Of a stretch of 63,199 nt of DNA, positions 12,827 to 21,701 are shown piece by piece. The notes under the pieces are model-generated. The model had not been told where the DNA came from and did no database searches. It saw only the letters and a list, made by a program, of their open reading frames with translations. The position numbers were made by a program, and so were the translations under genes. The stretch comes from Streptomyces silaceus (GTDB lineage: Bacteria > Actinomycetota > Actinomycetes > Streptomycetales > Streptomycetaceae), in assembly GCF_001419745.1 (NCBI RefSeq), contig NZ_LIRJ01000080.1, positions 1 through 63,199 on the forward strand, written 5' to 3'. Each line of letters opens with the position of its first letter. Position 1 is the first letter of the stretch.

Positions 12827-12836
12827 GCAACGTTGC
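12827..12836. promoter_or_regulatory. LacI-family-like operator upstream of glcP
   Basis: GCAACGTTGC is a perfect 10-bp palindrome with the central CG step typical of LacI/GalR-family operators (flanked as AGCAACGTTGCA). It lies about 95 bases before the glcP start. A related imperfect copy, GGCAGCGTTGCC, sits closer to the gene near 12750. The regulator is not identified. Confidence 0.45.
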
Positions 12837-12910
12837 AGAGACTATGCCTTCAAGTTTCGAAGTCAATAGGTGGGCTGCTGTGAATTTAAGGGCAGCGTGA
12901 GTCTATGTAC

Positions 12911-12925
12911 GTTCAAGACTTGAAC
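12911..12925. promoter_or_regulatory. GTTCAAG-A-CTTGAAC palindrome upstream of glcP
   Basis: A perfect 15-bp dyad between smc and glcP. Single copies of CTTCAAG or CTTGAAG recur at about 12780, 12848 and 12927, so the 242-base gap holds several related half-sites. This looks like an operator array, but no matching regulator is known to me. Confidence 0.45.
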
Positions 12926-12973
12926 CCTTGAAGTGGGCGTCGCACCGGCTGTCGACGTGGCTGCCCGGACCGG

Positions 12974-15900
12974 CTACCGAAGCCGCTGGCTGATGACCTT
13001 CGAGACGCCGTCGCCCTGCATCGAGACGCCGTACAGCGCGTCCGCGACCTCCATCGTGCGCTTCTGGTGCGTGATCACGATGAGCTGCGAGGCTTCCTGG
13101 AGCTCCTGCATGATGCGGATGAGCCGCTGCAGGTTCGTGTCGTCGAGCGCCGCCTCGACCTCGTCCATCACGTAGAACGGGCTGGGCCGCGCCTTGAAGA
13201 TGGAGACGAGCAGCGCCACGGCCGTCAGCGACCGCTCACCACCCGAGAGCAGCGAGAGCCGCTTGACCTTCTTGCCCGGCGGCCGCGCCTCCACGTCGAC
13301 ACCGGTGGTCAGCATGTTGTCGGGATCGGTCAGGATGAGCCGCCCCTCGCCGCCGGGGAAGAGCCGCGAGAAGACGCCCTCGAACTCCCGGGCCGTGTCG
13401 TGGTACGCCTCGGTGAAGACCTGCTCGACGCGCTCGTCGACCTCCTTCACCACCTGCAGCAGGTCGGCCCGCGTCTTCTTCAGGTCCTCCAGCTGCTCAC
13501 TGAGGAACTTGTGGCGTTCCTCCAGCGCCGCGAACTCCTCAAGGGCCAGCGGGTTCACTTTTCCGAGCTGCTGGTACGCCCGTTCGGCTGACGTGAGCCG
13601 CTTCTCCTGCTCGGCGCGGACGAACGGGACCGGCTTGTTGCGGGGGTGCTCCGGGTCCTCGGGCAGCTCCTCGCCCTCGGCGGGGAGCGAGGGCGGCACG
13701 GGCTGGTCGGGGCCGTAGTCGGCCACGAGTCCCGCCGGTTCCACACCGAGCTCCTCCAGCGCCTTGGCCTCCAGCTGCTCGATCCGCAGCCGCTTCTCGG
13801 CACCGAGTACCTCGCCGCGGTGAACCGAATCCGTCAGCTTGTCGAGCTCGGCCTTCAGATCGCGGCCCCGGGCGCGCGCGGCGGTCAGGTCGCGCTCGCG
13901 CACCTCCTTGGCCCGCTCGGCGGCGGTGCGCTCCTCGTCGGCGCGGACGAGGGAGACCTCGACGTGGGCGAGCAGCTGGCGCCCGCCGGACGCGACGGCC
14001 TCGGCGACCGCCGCCTCGTGGCGCAGGCACGCCCTGCGCTGCTCGGCACGCGCGCGTGCCTCGCGTTCGGCGCGGGCGGCCCGGTCGAGGGAGTCGGCAC
14101 GGCCCGCGAGCCCCTTCACGCGCTCCTCGTGCGTACGCGCCTGGAGGCGGGCCTCCATCTCGGTCTGCCGCGCGTTGGCCCCGTCGGCTGCGAGCCGGTC
14201 GCGCACGGAGGTGTCGGGCTCCTCCTCGGCCGGCGTCTCCTCCGCGACGGCGAGCCGCTCGGCCAGCTCCTCGGCCTCCGCGACGGCCCGGTCCAGGGCG
14301 TCCTGCGCCTTGGCAGCGGCGGCCGCGGACCGTTCCGCCTCGCCCGTGGCGCCGCGCGCCTGTCCGGCGAGCCGCCCCAGCTGCTGGGCGACGGACGACT
14401 TCTCCCGGTCGGCGGCCCTGCGCCGCTCCCCCAGCTCCTCGACGAGTGCGGCGCTGCTCCCGCGCCGTTGGGTCGCGGCCCGCTGGGCCTCGGCCAACTC
14501 CTCGCACTGCGCGGCCAGTTGCTCCAGCTCGGCGGCCGCCTCGTCGACGGACGCCTGCACTTCGAGCAGGCTCGGCGCGCCGGCGGACCCGCCCTGCGCG
14601 AAATGCGCCCCGAGCAGGTCCCCCTCGGCGGTGACCGCGGTCAGCTCCGGGCGGGCGTGGACGAGGTCCTCGGCGTCCTCCAGCGTCCCCACGGCGACGT
14701 ACCCGCGCAGCAGCCGCCGCACGGCGGGCATCAGCTCGTCGGGCCCCCGCACCAGGTCGGCGACGTGGGGCGGCCCGTCGGAACGTTCCGGCTGTGCGTC
14801 CTCGGGGGCGCCGCCCAGCAGCAGCGCCGCGCGGCCCGCGTCCTGCTTGCGCAGCAGCCGGATGGCCTCGGCGGCGGTGCCGGGACCGCTGACGGCGATG
14901 GCGTCGGCGCCCGCGCCGAGCGCCGCGGCGACCGGGACCTCGTAGCCGGGGGCGACGGTGAGCAGGGCGGCGGCCGGTCCGAGGAGCCCGGTGAGCTGGT
15001 CCTTGGCGGCGAGCAGCGCCCCGGTGCCGTCCTTGCGCCGCAGGCCGAGCGCGAGCGCCTCGTGCCGGGCGGCGACGGCGGCCCGCTTGCGCTCGGCGGC
15101 GGTGGCCGCCTCCCGCGCCGCGGTGAGCGCGGCCTCGGCCTCGGCGAGGTCCCGCCTGGCCGCGTCGTGCCGCTCGCCGAGCTCCGCGTCGTCCGCGTCG
15201 AGCCCGTCGACCTCGGCCTTGAGCTGCTCGTACTCCTCCTGGGCCGCGACCGCGCGTTCGGCGGCCTCGTCGCGGGCGAGGGCGAGGCGGTCGATCTCGG
15301 CCTGGGCGGAGGCGGCGCGCGACCGGGCCGCGTTGACCTGTCCGCCCAGGCGCGCGAGCCCCTCGCGCCGGTCGGCGATGGCCCGCGCCACGTCCTTGAG
15401 CCGCCGCTCCTCGACGGCCAACTGCCGCTCGAGATCGGCCCGGTGGGCGACCGTGTCCTCCAGCGCGTGCTCGGCGGCCTCCAGGGCGGCCGCCAGCTCG
15501 GCCTCCTGCTCCCGGATCCGGGCGGCCTCGCGCTCCATGTCCTCGGGGTCGCGCCCGCGCCGCTCCTCGGGGGGCGCGGTGGTGGCGCTCTTCACCCGGG
15601 CGTCGGCCAGCGAGACGGTGCCGCGCACCCGCTCGGCGAGCTGCGACAGCTCGTACCAGGTCTGCTGGGCGCGCTGCAGGCGCGGCGTGAGGCGCCGCAC
15701 CTCCTCCTCCAGGCGCGACTCCAGCTGCTGGGCGGCCCGCAGTTCGGCCTCGGCGCTCTCCTTGCGCTCCTTGAGCGCGGCCTCGTCGGCGACCTCCGCG
15801 TTCAGCGCCTCGCGCAGCCGTACGAGATCGTCGGCGAGCAGCCGCAGGCGGGCGTCGCGCAGATCGGCCTGGATGACGGCGGCCCGGCGCGCCACGGCGG

Positions 15901-16525
15901 CCTGCCGGCCCAGCGGCTTGAGCTGGCGGCGCAGTTCGTCGGTGAGGTCCTGGACGCGGGCGAGGTTGGCCTGCATCGCGTCCAGCTTGCGCAGCGCCTT
16001 CTCCTTGCGCTTGCGGTGCTTGAGGACGCCCGCGGCCTCCTCGATGAACGCGCGGCGCCCCATCGGGTCGGCGTGCAGCACCCCGTCGAGCTGTCCCTGG
16101 CCGACGATGACGTGCATCTCGCGGCCGATGCCGGAGTCGGAGAGCAGTTCCTGGATGTCGAGGAGCCGGCAGGTGTCGCCGTTGATCTGGTACTCGCTGC
16201 CGCCGTTGCGGAACATGATCCGCGTGATGGTGACTTCGGCGTACTCGATGGGCAGGGCGCCGTCGGAGTTGTCGATGGTGAGGGACACCTCGGCGCGGCC
16301 GAGCGGGGGCCGCCCGGTGGTGCCGGCGAAGATGACGTCCTCCATCTTGCCGCCGCGCAGCGACTTGGCGCCCTGTTCACCCATGACCCAGCTGAGCGCG
16401 TCCACGACGTTGGACTTGCCGGAACCGTTCGGTCCGACGACGCAGGTGATGCCCGGTTCGAACTTCAGCGTCGTGGCGGACGCGAAGGACTTGAAACCGC
16501 GCAGGGTCAGGGCCTTGAGATGCAC
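12974..16525 (-). CDS. smc: Chromosome segregation protein SMC
   Basis: A 1183-residue SMC ATPase that works with ScpA/ScpB to organise and segregate the chromosome. The N-terminal Walker A GPNGSGKSN is at residues 31-39. Two long coiled coils rich in Ala, Glu and Arg flank a hinge domain near residues 500-680 (PAAALLTVAPGYEVPVAAAL region). The ABC signature LSGGERS starts at residue 1093 and the Walker B DE is at 1121-1122. Length and order are as usual for actinobacterial SMC. It lies upstream of glcP in the same direction, but a 242-base gap separates them. Confidence 0.97.
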   Translation of the reverse strand: MHLKALTLRGFKSFASATTLKFEPGITCVVGPNGSGKSNVVDALSWVMGEQGAKSLRGGKMEDVIFAGTTGRPPLGRAEVSLTIDNSDGALPIEYAEVTITRIMFRNGGSEYQINGDTCRLLDIQELLSDSGIGREMHVIVGQGQLDGVLHADPMGRRAFIEEAAGVLKHRKRKEKALRKLDAMQANLARVQDLTDELRRQLKPLGRQAAVARRAAVIQADLRDARLRLLADDLVRLREALNAEVADEAALKERKESAEAELRAAQQLESRLEEEVRRLTPRLQRAQQTWYELSQLAERVRGTVSLADARVKSATTAPPEERRGRDPEDMEREAARIREQEAELAAALEAAEHALEDTVAHRADLERQLAVEERRLKDVARAIADRREGLARLGGQVNAARSRAASAQAEIDRLALARDEAAERAVAAQEEYEQLKAEVDGLDADDAELGERHDAARRDLAEAEAALTAAREAATAAERKRAAVAARHEALALGLRRKDGTGALLAAKDQLTGLLGPAAALLTVAPGYEVPVAAALGAGADAIAVSGPGTAAEAIRLLRKQDAGRAALLLGGAPEDAQPERSDGPPHVADLVRGPDELMPAVRRLLRGYVAVGTLEDAEDLVHARPELTAVTAEGDLLGAHFAQGGSAGAPSLLEVQASVDEAAAELEQLAAQCEELAEAQRAATQRRGSSAALVEELGERRRAADREKSSVAQQLGRLAGQARGATGEAERSAAAAAKAQDALDRAVAEAEELAERLAVAEETPAEEEPDTSVRDRLAADGANARQTEMEARLQARTHEERVKGLAGRADSLDRAARAEREARARAEQRRACLRHEAAVAEAVASGGRQLLAHVEVSLVRADEERTAAERAKEVRERDLTAARARGRDLKAELDKLTDSVHRGEVLGAEKRLRIEQLEAKALEELGVEPAGLVADYGPDQPVPPSLPAEGEELPEDPEHPRNKPVPFVRAEQEKRLTSAERAYQQLGKVNPLALEEFAALEERHKFLSEQLEDLKKTRADLLQVVKEVDERVEQVFTEAYHDTAREFEGVFSRLFPGGEGRLILTDPDNMLTTGVDVEARPPGKKVKRLSLLSGGERSLTAVALLVSIFKARPSPFYVMDEVEAALDDTNLQRLIRIMQELQEASQLIVITHQKRTMEVADALYGVSMQGDGVSKVISQRLR

Positions 16526-16620
16526 GCCGTCGGACTCTACCTTTCACTGACCGTTTCACCCATGAAGATGCAGGGCACATCAGACGGTAAAGACAGCAGC
16601 GTACGCGGGGGAAAGAAAGA

Positions 16621-16640
16621 AGGGACGCCGAAGCGTCCCT
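16621..16640 (-). terminator. Terminator between the small coiled-coil gene and smc
   Basis: AGGGACGC-TTCG-GCGTCCCT on the minus strand is a perfect 8-bp stem with a UUCG tetraloop, followed by TCTTTCTTT. It would end transcription of the small gene upstream and leave smc with its own promoter in the 16526-16620 gap. Confidence 0.75.
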
Positions 16641-16772
16641 TGCAGATCTGAGGACAAGCGGCTGACACGGACAGCCCGACCACTTGTTTAACGAGACGAC
16701 TTACTGCAAACGCTCGTTGCCGACGAGGGGCCTTTGCGGGAAGGCCCTGGTCCGTACTCGATCACATAGGGG

Positions 16773-16976
16773 TCAGGTGAGCGCAGGCTCCGCCTGGGGT
16801 ACGTCGATGCTCTCCAGGAGCGAGTCGTGAGAAGCGGCAGCCGCGAGCGCGTCGTTCTCGGCCTGGATCCGAACGAGCTCGGATTCCAGGTCCTGGACGC
16901 GCTGCTGGAGCCGTCGCATCTCGGCGAGGAGTCGCGGGTCGCTGCCGCCGACGTAACCGAGAAGCGCCTTTGCCAT
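16773..16976 (-). CDS. Small conserved coiled-coil protein
   Basis: A 67-residue protein beginning MAKALLGYVGG from an ATG at 16976 with GGAGGA eight bases upstream. Residues about 13-48 (DPRLLAEMRRLQQRVQDLE and following) form a charged heptad-like helix, so a short coiled coil is likely; the tail DSLLESIDVPQAEPALT is acidic. I believe homologues are conserved in Streptomyces beside smc and acyP, but I know of no function. It is far too short to be a shifted part of SMC. Confidence 0.7.
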   Translation of the reverse strand: MAKALLGYVGGSDPRLLAEMRRLQQRVQDLESELVRIQAENDALAAAASHDSLLESIDVPQAEPALT

Positions 16977-17379
16977 GATGGATGGTCCTCCACACTGAGT
17001 GACCGACCGAAGCGGTGTGGGTCGTGAGGGAATCGCACCCGCGGTGCTTGGCACTCTTTGTGTCGCTGGGTCTTGCTGGCCGTTCTCACATGCCAAACAG
17101 CTAAGGTGCGCGGGGCTTCCAGAGTCTCACCAAAAAGTTTGACGGTCAACACGATCACACCCCGCATTGGCGGGCGACCCGGGGGCGCGCGGCCTTCGAA
17201 CGGGCGGCGCTGCTTCTCCTTCGGGGCCCTGGGGGCGTGGAGATCATCCTTACCTGCGGAGCCTGCCACGGCAAGCCGTTCTTGGCAACCACCAGGTCTT
17301 TTCTGCCTCAGGCAGTTGCCGTGGACACTCTCCCCCGGACGCGGCGCCACCCCTTCCGCCGCGTCCGCCCGGGTCACGG
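16977..17379. other. Intergenic region between acyP and the small coiled-coil gene
   Basis: A 403-base gap without a convincing gene. Next to acyP, CCACGGCAA (17266-17274) pairs with TTGCCGTGG (17316-17324), and an inner palindrome TGCCTCAGGCA sits at 17304-17314. Together these could form a branched RNA structure or the acyP terminator. The part nearer 17100-17150 is less GC-rich and probably holds the promoter of the small gene. Confidence 0.4.
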
Positions 17380-17661
17380 TCAGCGAATGGCGAAGGTGTC
17401 GTATATGCCGCGCGGTGTGTCCCAGATCTCGGTGACGCCGTCGACGCGGCCGGGTGTGTCGCCCTCGCGCAGCCAGTCGAGCAGTTTCTGGCAGCCGGCT
17501 CGGGGGCCCTCGGCGACGACCTGCACCCGGCCGTCGTCCAGATTGAGAGCAAAACCACTCAGGCCGCCGATCTCGAGGGCCTTGGCCCGCGTGAACCAGC
17601 GGAAACCCACAGCCTGCACGCGTCCGCGCACCCAGGCGGTGAGTCGTACGTCATCGTTCAT
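17380..17661 (-). CDS. acyP: Acylphosphatase
   Basis: A 93-residue acylphosphatase that hydrolyses the carboxyl-phosphate bond of acyl phosphates. The catalytic signature [12 protein letters not shown] (near residues 13-24) carries the conserved Arg, and [14 protein letters not shown] carries the conserved Asn. Length matches the family. It is divergent from the CAP-domain gene. Confidence 0.93.
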   Translation of the reverse strand: MNDDVRLTAWVRGRVQAVGFRWFTRAKALEIGGLSGFALNLDDGRVQVVAEGPRAGCQKLLDWLREGDTPGRVDGVTEIWDTPRGIYDTFAIR

Positions 17662-17740
17662 GGCTGCACGCTAACCGGCCAATTGCTCTCTGAGCACTTC
17701 GCCCCCATGCGCCATCGCGTACAGTCGCGAATCGATGAGC

Positions 17741-17758
17741 CTCACTCATATGGGTGAG
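17741..17758. promoter_or_regulatory. Near-palindrome in the acyP/CAP-gene divergent promoter
   Basis: CTCACTCATATGGGTGAG reads the same on both strands except for one mismatched pair and is centred on CATATG. It lies 33 bases before the start of the secreted CAP protein and about 80 bases before acyP. Its position suggests a regulator site overlapping a promoter; the regulator is unknown. Confidence 0.4.
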
Positions 17759-17790
17759 TCACGTTGATCATAAGGACGAAAGGCCAGGAG

Positions 17791-18672
17791 ATGGGACGCC
17801 ACCGACGCTCCGGCGCTGGACCGGCCGCCGCCACCCCTGAGGTCCCCCGGGGGACGGCGTCGCACCGCCGCAAGGGCAGGGCCGCCGCCCCGGTGCGCAC
17901 GGGTCTGCTCGGCGTCTCCGCCGCCGTCGCGATGGGCGCCGTCGCGGTCGCCTCGGGCCTGGTGCCCGGCGCCGACAACTACCGGCTGGGCGGCAGCGAC
18001 CCCGGCCAGGTCCGCTCGGCGGGTTCGCCGAGCCAGCTGGACCCGCAGGGCGGCACGAAGGGCAGTGCCGAGGACCGCGCCGAGCCCTCGCCGAGCCGGG
18101 GCACCGGCCGCTCCGAGGCGCCCGCGCCCACCCCGTCCAAGGCCGACCCGAAGCCCTCGAGGACGCCGTCCGAGCGGCCGACCTCCCAGGCCCCGAAGCC
18201 GGAGGCCGACAAGGAGAAGGCGACGCCGACTCCTTCCCGTACGCCCGAGGAGAAGCCGAAGGCTCCCCCGGCGGCCACGCCGTCGCCGTCCGACGAGAGC
18301 GCGGCCGAGGCCGCGGTGCTCACCCTGGTCAACCAGGAGCGGGCCAAGGCGGGCTGCCGGCCGGTGCGGGCCGACGACCGGCTCGCCGCGCTGGCCGGGC
18401 GGTTCAGCGCCGACATGGCCGAGCGCGACTTCTTCGACCACACCGACCCGGACGGCGCGACGCCGTGGGACCGCGCCGAGAAGGCCGGCATCACGGACCT
18501 GGGCGGCGAGAACATCGCCCGCGGCCAGGCCGACGCCCAGTCGGTGATGGACGCCTGGATGAACAGCGAGGGCCACCGCGCCAACATCCTGAACTGCGAC
18601 TACACGACCATGGGCGTCGGCGCGCACTTCGCGCCGGGCGGCCCCTGGTGGACGCAGGACTTCGGCTTCTGA
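17791..18672 (+). CDS. Secreted CAP-domain protein
   Basis: A 293-residue exported protein. Residues about 35-60 (after a basic stretch) form a signal or anchor helix, GLLGVSAAVAMGAVAVASGL. A long linker rich in Pro, Ser, Thr and Lys follows, and a CAP/SCP-type domain occupies the last 120 residues (VLTLVNQERAKAGCRPV to the end). It contains FDHTDPDG, GENIARG and GHRANILNCDYTTMGVG, which carry the usual His/Glu site. The exact function of bacterial CAP proteins is unknown. I chose the ATG at 17791 with AAAGG upstream over the in-frame TTG at 17764. Confidence 0.88.
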   Translation: MGRHRRSGAGPAAATPEVPRGTASHRRKGRAAAPVRTGLLGVSAAVAMGAVAVASGLVPGADNYRLGGSDPGQVRSAGSPSQLDPQGGTKGSAEDRAEPSPSRGTGRSEAPAPTPSKADPKPSRTPSERPTSQAPKPEADKEKATPTPSRTPEEKPKAPPAATPSPSDESAAEAAVLTLVNQERAKAGCRPVRADDRLAALAGRFSADMAERDFFDHTDPDGATPWDRAEKAGITDLGGENIARGQADAQSVMDAWMNSEGHRANILNCDYTTMGVGAHFAPGGPWWTQDFGF

Positions 18673-18682
18673 CCCCCGCGGG

Positions 18683-19273
18683 TCAGGCGGCGACCGCCGC
18701 GCGGCCCGCCGCGAAGACGCGGGCCGTCTCCGTCACGCGGCGCCCCAGGTGCTCCGCCGTGGCGATGTCCGCCTTGTGGACGGCCTCCGGACCCTCGTCG
18801 GAGTTGCTCTGGGCGGCCGCGCCGGCGAAGAAGCCGAGGCGGTTGAGGTCGTTCTCCGAACCTGTGCTGGAGTTCCAGCCGGGGAGCAGGCCGAGGTTGA
18901 CCCAGTGCATCGCGTGCTGCGCCGCGAGCGTCTGGAAGAACTGCAGGGTGTGCAGCTTGTCGCCGCTCTTGGAACCGGAGTTGGTGAATCCGGCGGCCAG
19001 CTTGTCGTGCCAGGTCCTGCCGAACCAGCGCTTGGACGTGGCCTCCGCGAAGACGTGGAAGGCGCCGGACGCCGTGCCCATGTAGGTGGGCGAGCCGAAG
19101 ACGATCGCGTCCGCGCCGTCGAGCTGTTCCCACTGGGCCTCGGTGATCTCGTCGACCTTGATCAGGTGGACGGTGGCGCCGGCCTCGGCGGCACCGGCGC
19201 GGACGGCCTCGGCGACGACGGCGGTGTGGCCGTAGCCGGAGTGGTAGGCGATCGCGACGACGGGGCTGGTCAT
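18683..19273 (-). CDS. Flavodoxin-like NAD(P)H:quinone oxidoreductase (WrbA-type)
   Basis: A 196-residue flavodoxin-fold protein. The phosphate-binding loop of FMN is YHSGYGHTA (10-18), and the FMN-contact segment is FGSPTYMGTASGAFH. Members of this family reduce quinones by two electrons to avoid radical formation. It is divergent from a HxlR regulator with inverted repeats between them, so it is probably the regulator's target in a quinone or electrophile response. Activity on a given quinone is not shown by sequence. Confidence 0.85.
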   Translation of the reverse strand: MTSPVVAIAYHSGYGHTAVVAEAVRAGAAEAGATVHLIKVDEITEAQWEQLDGADAIVFGSPTYMGTASGAFHVFAEATSKRWFGRTWHDKLAAGFTNSGSKSGDKLHTLQFFQTLAAQHAMHWVNLGLLPGWNSSTGSENDLNRLGFFAGAAAQSNSDEGPEAVHKADIATAEHLGRRVTETARVFAAGRAAVAA

Positions 19274-19340
19274 GACGGGGTACTCCTCGTTCGGCAGATG
19301 CGTGTGACGTCCCTCGGTGAGCGACGACAGAAGGAAAGCA

Positions 19341-19376
19341 CTAACTTTTGGTTAGCGCAACCCATGGGTTAGCGCT
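19341..19376. promoter_or_regulatory. Operator repeats between flavodoxin-like gene and hxlR
   Basis: CTAAC-TTTTG-GTTAG (19341-19355) is a perfect dyad. The nine-mer GGTTAGCGC occurs directly repeated at 19350-19358 and 19368-19376, and AACCCATGGGTT (19359-19370) is a perfect palindrome. All lie 20-60 bases before hxlR and about 70-100 bases before the flavodoxin-like gene, as expected for a HxlR-type autoregulatory site. Confidence 0.65.
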
Positions 19377-19397
19377 GCGCGGGAGTATGCTGGTGGT

Positions 19398-19799
19398 ATG
19401 GATGACCTCGCCCCTGCCGACGACTTCGCCGACCTGGCGTACAACGTGTTCTCCAAGCGATGTCCGTCGCGGAGCACGCTGGAGCACGTCACCGGACGAT
19501 GGGGGGCGCTCACCCTCGGCGCACTGCACGAGGGCACGTTCCGCTTCAACGAACTGCGCCGTCGCGTCGACGGCGTGAGCGAGAAGATGCTGTCCCAGAC
19601 GCTGCACGCGCTGGAGCGCGACGGTCTGGTGCACCGCGACGCGCAGCCGACCAACCCGCCGCGCGTGGACTACCGCCTCACCCCGCTGGGGCACGAGATC
19701 GCCGAGCGCCTGCTGACGCTGATCCACTTCGTGGAGGCCCGGCAGGACGACGTGCAGAAGGCGCAGGAGCGCTACGACGAGGCGCGCGGCACCCTCTGA
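19398..19799 (+). CDS. HxlR-family transcriptional regulator with a single cysteine
   Basis: A 133-residue winged-helix regulator. The HxlR core runs from [21 protein letters not shown] through [22 protein letters not shown] and [16 protein letters not shown]. Cys22, in FSKRCPSR before the first helix, is the only cysteine. One-Cys HxlR proteins such as QorR and YodB sense quinones or diamide through this position. Together with the divergent quinone-reductase-like gene, this suggests a redox switch, which is inference. The 3' end overlaps mutM tail to tail by 28 bases. Confidence 0.9.
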   Translation: MDDLAPADDFADLAYNVFSKRCPSRSTLEHVTGRWGALTLGALHEGTFRFNELRRRVDGVSEKMLSQTLHALERDGLVHRDAQPTNPPRVDYRLTPLGHEIAERLLTLIHFVEARQDDVQKAQERYDEARGTL

Positions 19800-20632
19800 C
19801 AGCGCGGGCAGAAATAGCTGGACCGGTTCATCCAGGGGCGCCGGCGGATCGGGGTGCCGCAGCGGCGGCACGGCTCGCCCTCACGGCCGTAGGCGTCCAA
19901 CGACCGGTCGAAATAGCCCGATTCGCCGTTCACATTGACGTAGAGACTGTCGAAGCTGGTGCCGCCGACGGCGAGCGCCGCGTTCATCACGTCCCGGACA
20001 TGGCCGAGCAGTTCGGCCGTGCGCGGGCGCGTGAAGGTGCCGGTGGCGCGCTCGTAGTGCAGCTTCGAGCGCCACAGCGCCTCGTCCGCGTAGATGTTGC
20101 CGACCCCGCTGATCAGCGACTGGTCGAGCAGGGCGCGCTTGATCGTCGTACGCCGGGCGCGCAGCGCGGTGTGGAAGGCCGCGTCGTCGAAGGCCTCGTC
20201 GAGCGGGTCGCGCGCGATGTGCGCGATGACGTCCGGGAGCCCGTCGGCGGTGATGTCGTGGAGGGAGAGCCCGCCGAAGGTGCGCTGGTCGACGAAGCGC
20301 AGCTCGGTGCCCTGGTCGTCCGCGAACCGCACCCGGATCCGCAGATGCTTCTCGTCGGGCGCCCCCTGGGGCTGCACGAGGAGCTGACCGCTCATGCCGA
20401 GATGGGCGAGGACGGACTGCGCGGAGTCGGCGAGCGGCAGCCACAGATACTTGCCGCGGCGCTGGGCGAGCCCGATCCGGTGTCCCGTGAGCCGTGCCCC
20501 GAAGTCCGCGCCGCCCGCGATGTGCCGCCGCACGGCACGCGGGTGCAGCACCTGCACGTCGGCGACGACGCGCCCGCTGACCCAGCGCTCCAGACCGCGC
20601 CGGACGACTTCGACTTCGGGCAACTCGGGCAT
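19772..20632 (-). CDS. mutM: Formamidopyrimidine-DNA glycosylase MutM (Fpg)
   Basis: A 286-residue DNA repair glycosylase/AP lyase that removes 8-oxoguanine. The N-terminus [10 protein letters not shown] gives the catalytic Pro2 and Glu3 after Met removal. HLGMSGQL, the segment around [14 protein letters not shown], and a C-terminal zinc finger with CRRC and CPRC pairs are all intact. It is downstream of rnc in the same direction with a 67-base gap that holds a GC-rich hairpin. It overlaps hxlR at the 3' ends. Confidence 0.97.
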   Translation of the reverse strand: MPELPEVEVVRRGLERWVSGRVVADVQVLHPRAVRRHIAGGADFGARLTGHRIGLAQRRGKYLWLPLADSAQSVLAHLGMSGQLLVQPQGAPDEKHLRIRVRFADDQGTELRFVDQRTFGGLSLHDITADGLPDVIAHIARDPLDEAFDDAAFHTALRARRTTIKRALLDQSLISGVGNIYADEALWRSKLHYERATGTFTRPRTAELLGHVRDVMNAALAVGGTSFDSLYVNVNGESGYFDRSLDAYGREGEPCRRCGTPIRRRPWMNRSSYFCPRCQRVPRASS

Positions 20633-20699
20633 GGTCTCCTCCAGCACGATGCCGGCCGCCCCCGTCAGGGGCGACCGGCAACAAAAGGATGGGCGGCCG

Positions 20700-21506
20700 T
20701 CAGGCCGAGGGAGTGTCGGCGCTTCCCTCGGACTGCGCGGCAGCGGCGGCCTCGGCCGCCTTCTTGCGCTCGTCCGCGGCGGCGCGAATGGCGCGCCACG
20801 CGGACTCAGCGGCCTGCTGCTCCGCTTCCTTCTTGCTGCGGCCGGTGCCGGTGCCGTACGAGACGCCTCCGACGCGGGCGGCAGCAGTAAAGGTCTTCTC
20901 GTGGTCGGGACCGCTCTCCGTGACGAGGTACTCGGGCACGCCGAGGGTCTCCGTCGCGGTGAGCTCCTGGAGACTGGTCTTCCAGTCCAGGCCCGCACCC
21001 AGGTTCGAGGACTTCTCGATCAGCGGGTCGAAGAGCCGGTGCACCAGCTCGCCCGCCGCGTCCAGACCCTGGTCCAGATAGACCGCGCCGATCACCGCTT
21101 CCAGGGTGTCGGCGAGGATGGATGCCTTGTCCCGGCCTCCCGTGCCCTCTTCACCCCGGCCGAGCCGGATGAAGGAGCCCAGTTCGAGGCCGCGGCTGAC
21201 CTCCGCCAGCGCACGCGAATTGACCACCGCGGCCCGCAGCTTGGCCAGCTGGCCTTCGGGCAGATCGGGGTGGGTGCGGTACAGCGTGTCCGTGACGACG
21301 AGACCGAGCACGGAGTCCCCGAGGAACTCCAGGCGCTCGTTCGTCGGCAGGCCGCCGTTCTCGTACGCGTACGAACGGTGGGTCAGCGCACGCACCAGAA
21401 GGGCGGACTCGAGCTTGTACCCGAGCCGCCCTTCCAGAAGCGTGTGGGACGAGGCCGTTGTCTCCGCCAGTTTCTTGGCGTCTTCCGCCTTCTTGGGGCT
21501 AGACAC
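20700..21506 (-). CDS. rnc: Ribonuclease III
   Basis: A 268-residue RNase III, which cuts double-stranded RNA in rRNA maturation and, in Streptomyces (absB), influences antibiotic production. The signature [12 protein letters not shown], the second acidic cluster [13 protein letters not shown], and a C-terminal double-stranded RNA-binding domain ([13 protein letters not shown] to [13 protein letters not shown]) are present, followed by a short Ala/Lys tail. The GTG at 21506 has a GAGAGG four bases upstream. It follows rpmF by 19 bases, so the DUF177-rpmF-rnc unit is probably one operon. Confidence 0.96.
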   Translation of the reverse strand: MSSPKKAEDAKKLAETTASSHTLLEGRLGYKLESALLVRALTHRSYAYENGGLPTNERLEFLGDSVLGLVVTDTLYRTHPDLPEGQLAKLRAAVVNSRALAEVSRGLELGSFIRLGRGEEGTGGRDKASILADTLEAVIGAVYLDQGLDAAGELVHRLFDPLIEKSSNLGAGLDWKTSLQELTATETLGVPEYLVTESGPDHEKTFTAAARVGGVSYGTGTGRSKKEAEQQAAESAWRAIRAAADERKKAAEAAAAAQSEGSADTPSA

Positions 21507-21525
21507 GGTGCCTCTCACCAGCCGC

Positions 21526-21699
21526 TCAGACCTCGAGGACCTGGCGCTTGTTGTAGGTGCCGCAGCTCGGGCACGCGATGTGCTGCTGCTTGGGCTCCTG
21601 GCAACGCTCACACGAAACCAGGGTGGGGACCGCAGCCTTCCACTGCGACCGGCGGTGGCGCGTGTTGCTGCGCGACATCTTCCGCTTCGGAACAGCCAC
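21526..21699 (-). CDS. rpmF: 50S ribosomal protein L32
   Basis: A 57-residue L32 beginning [20 protein letters not shown] from a GTG at 21699, with AGGAG seven bases upstream and the start two bases after the upstream stop. The cysteine pairs in CERC and CPSC make a zinc-binding form. The order DUF177-rpmF-rnc is the conserved bacterial arrangement. Confidence 0.95.
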   Translation of the reverse strand: MAVPKRKMSRSNTRHRRSQWKAAVPTLVSCERCQEPKQQHIACPSCGTYNKRQVLEV

Positions 21700-21701
21700 G
21701 G

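Noticed and set aside
13646..16651. 1001-residue plus-strand frame opposite smc
   Set aside because: Low-complexity Gly/Leu/Arg/Gln sequence, the shadow of the SMC coiled-coil codons.
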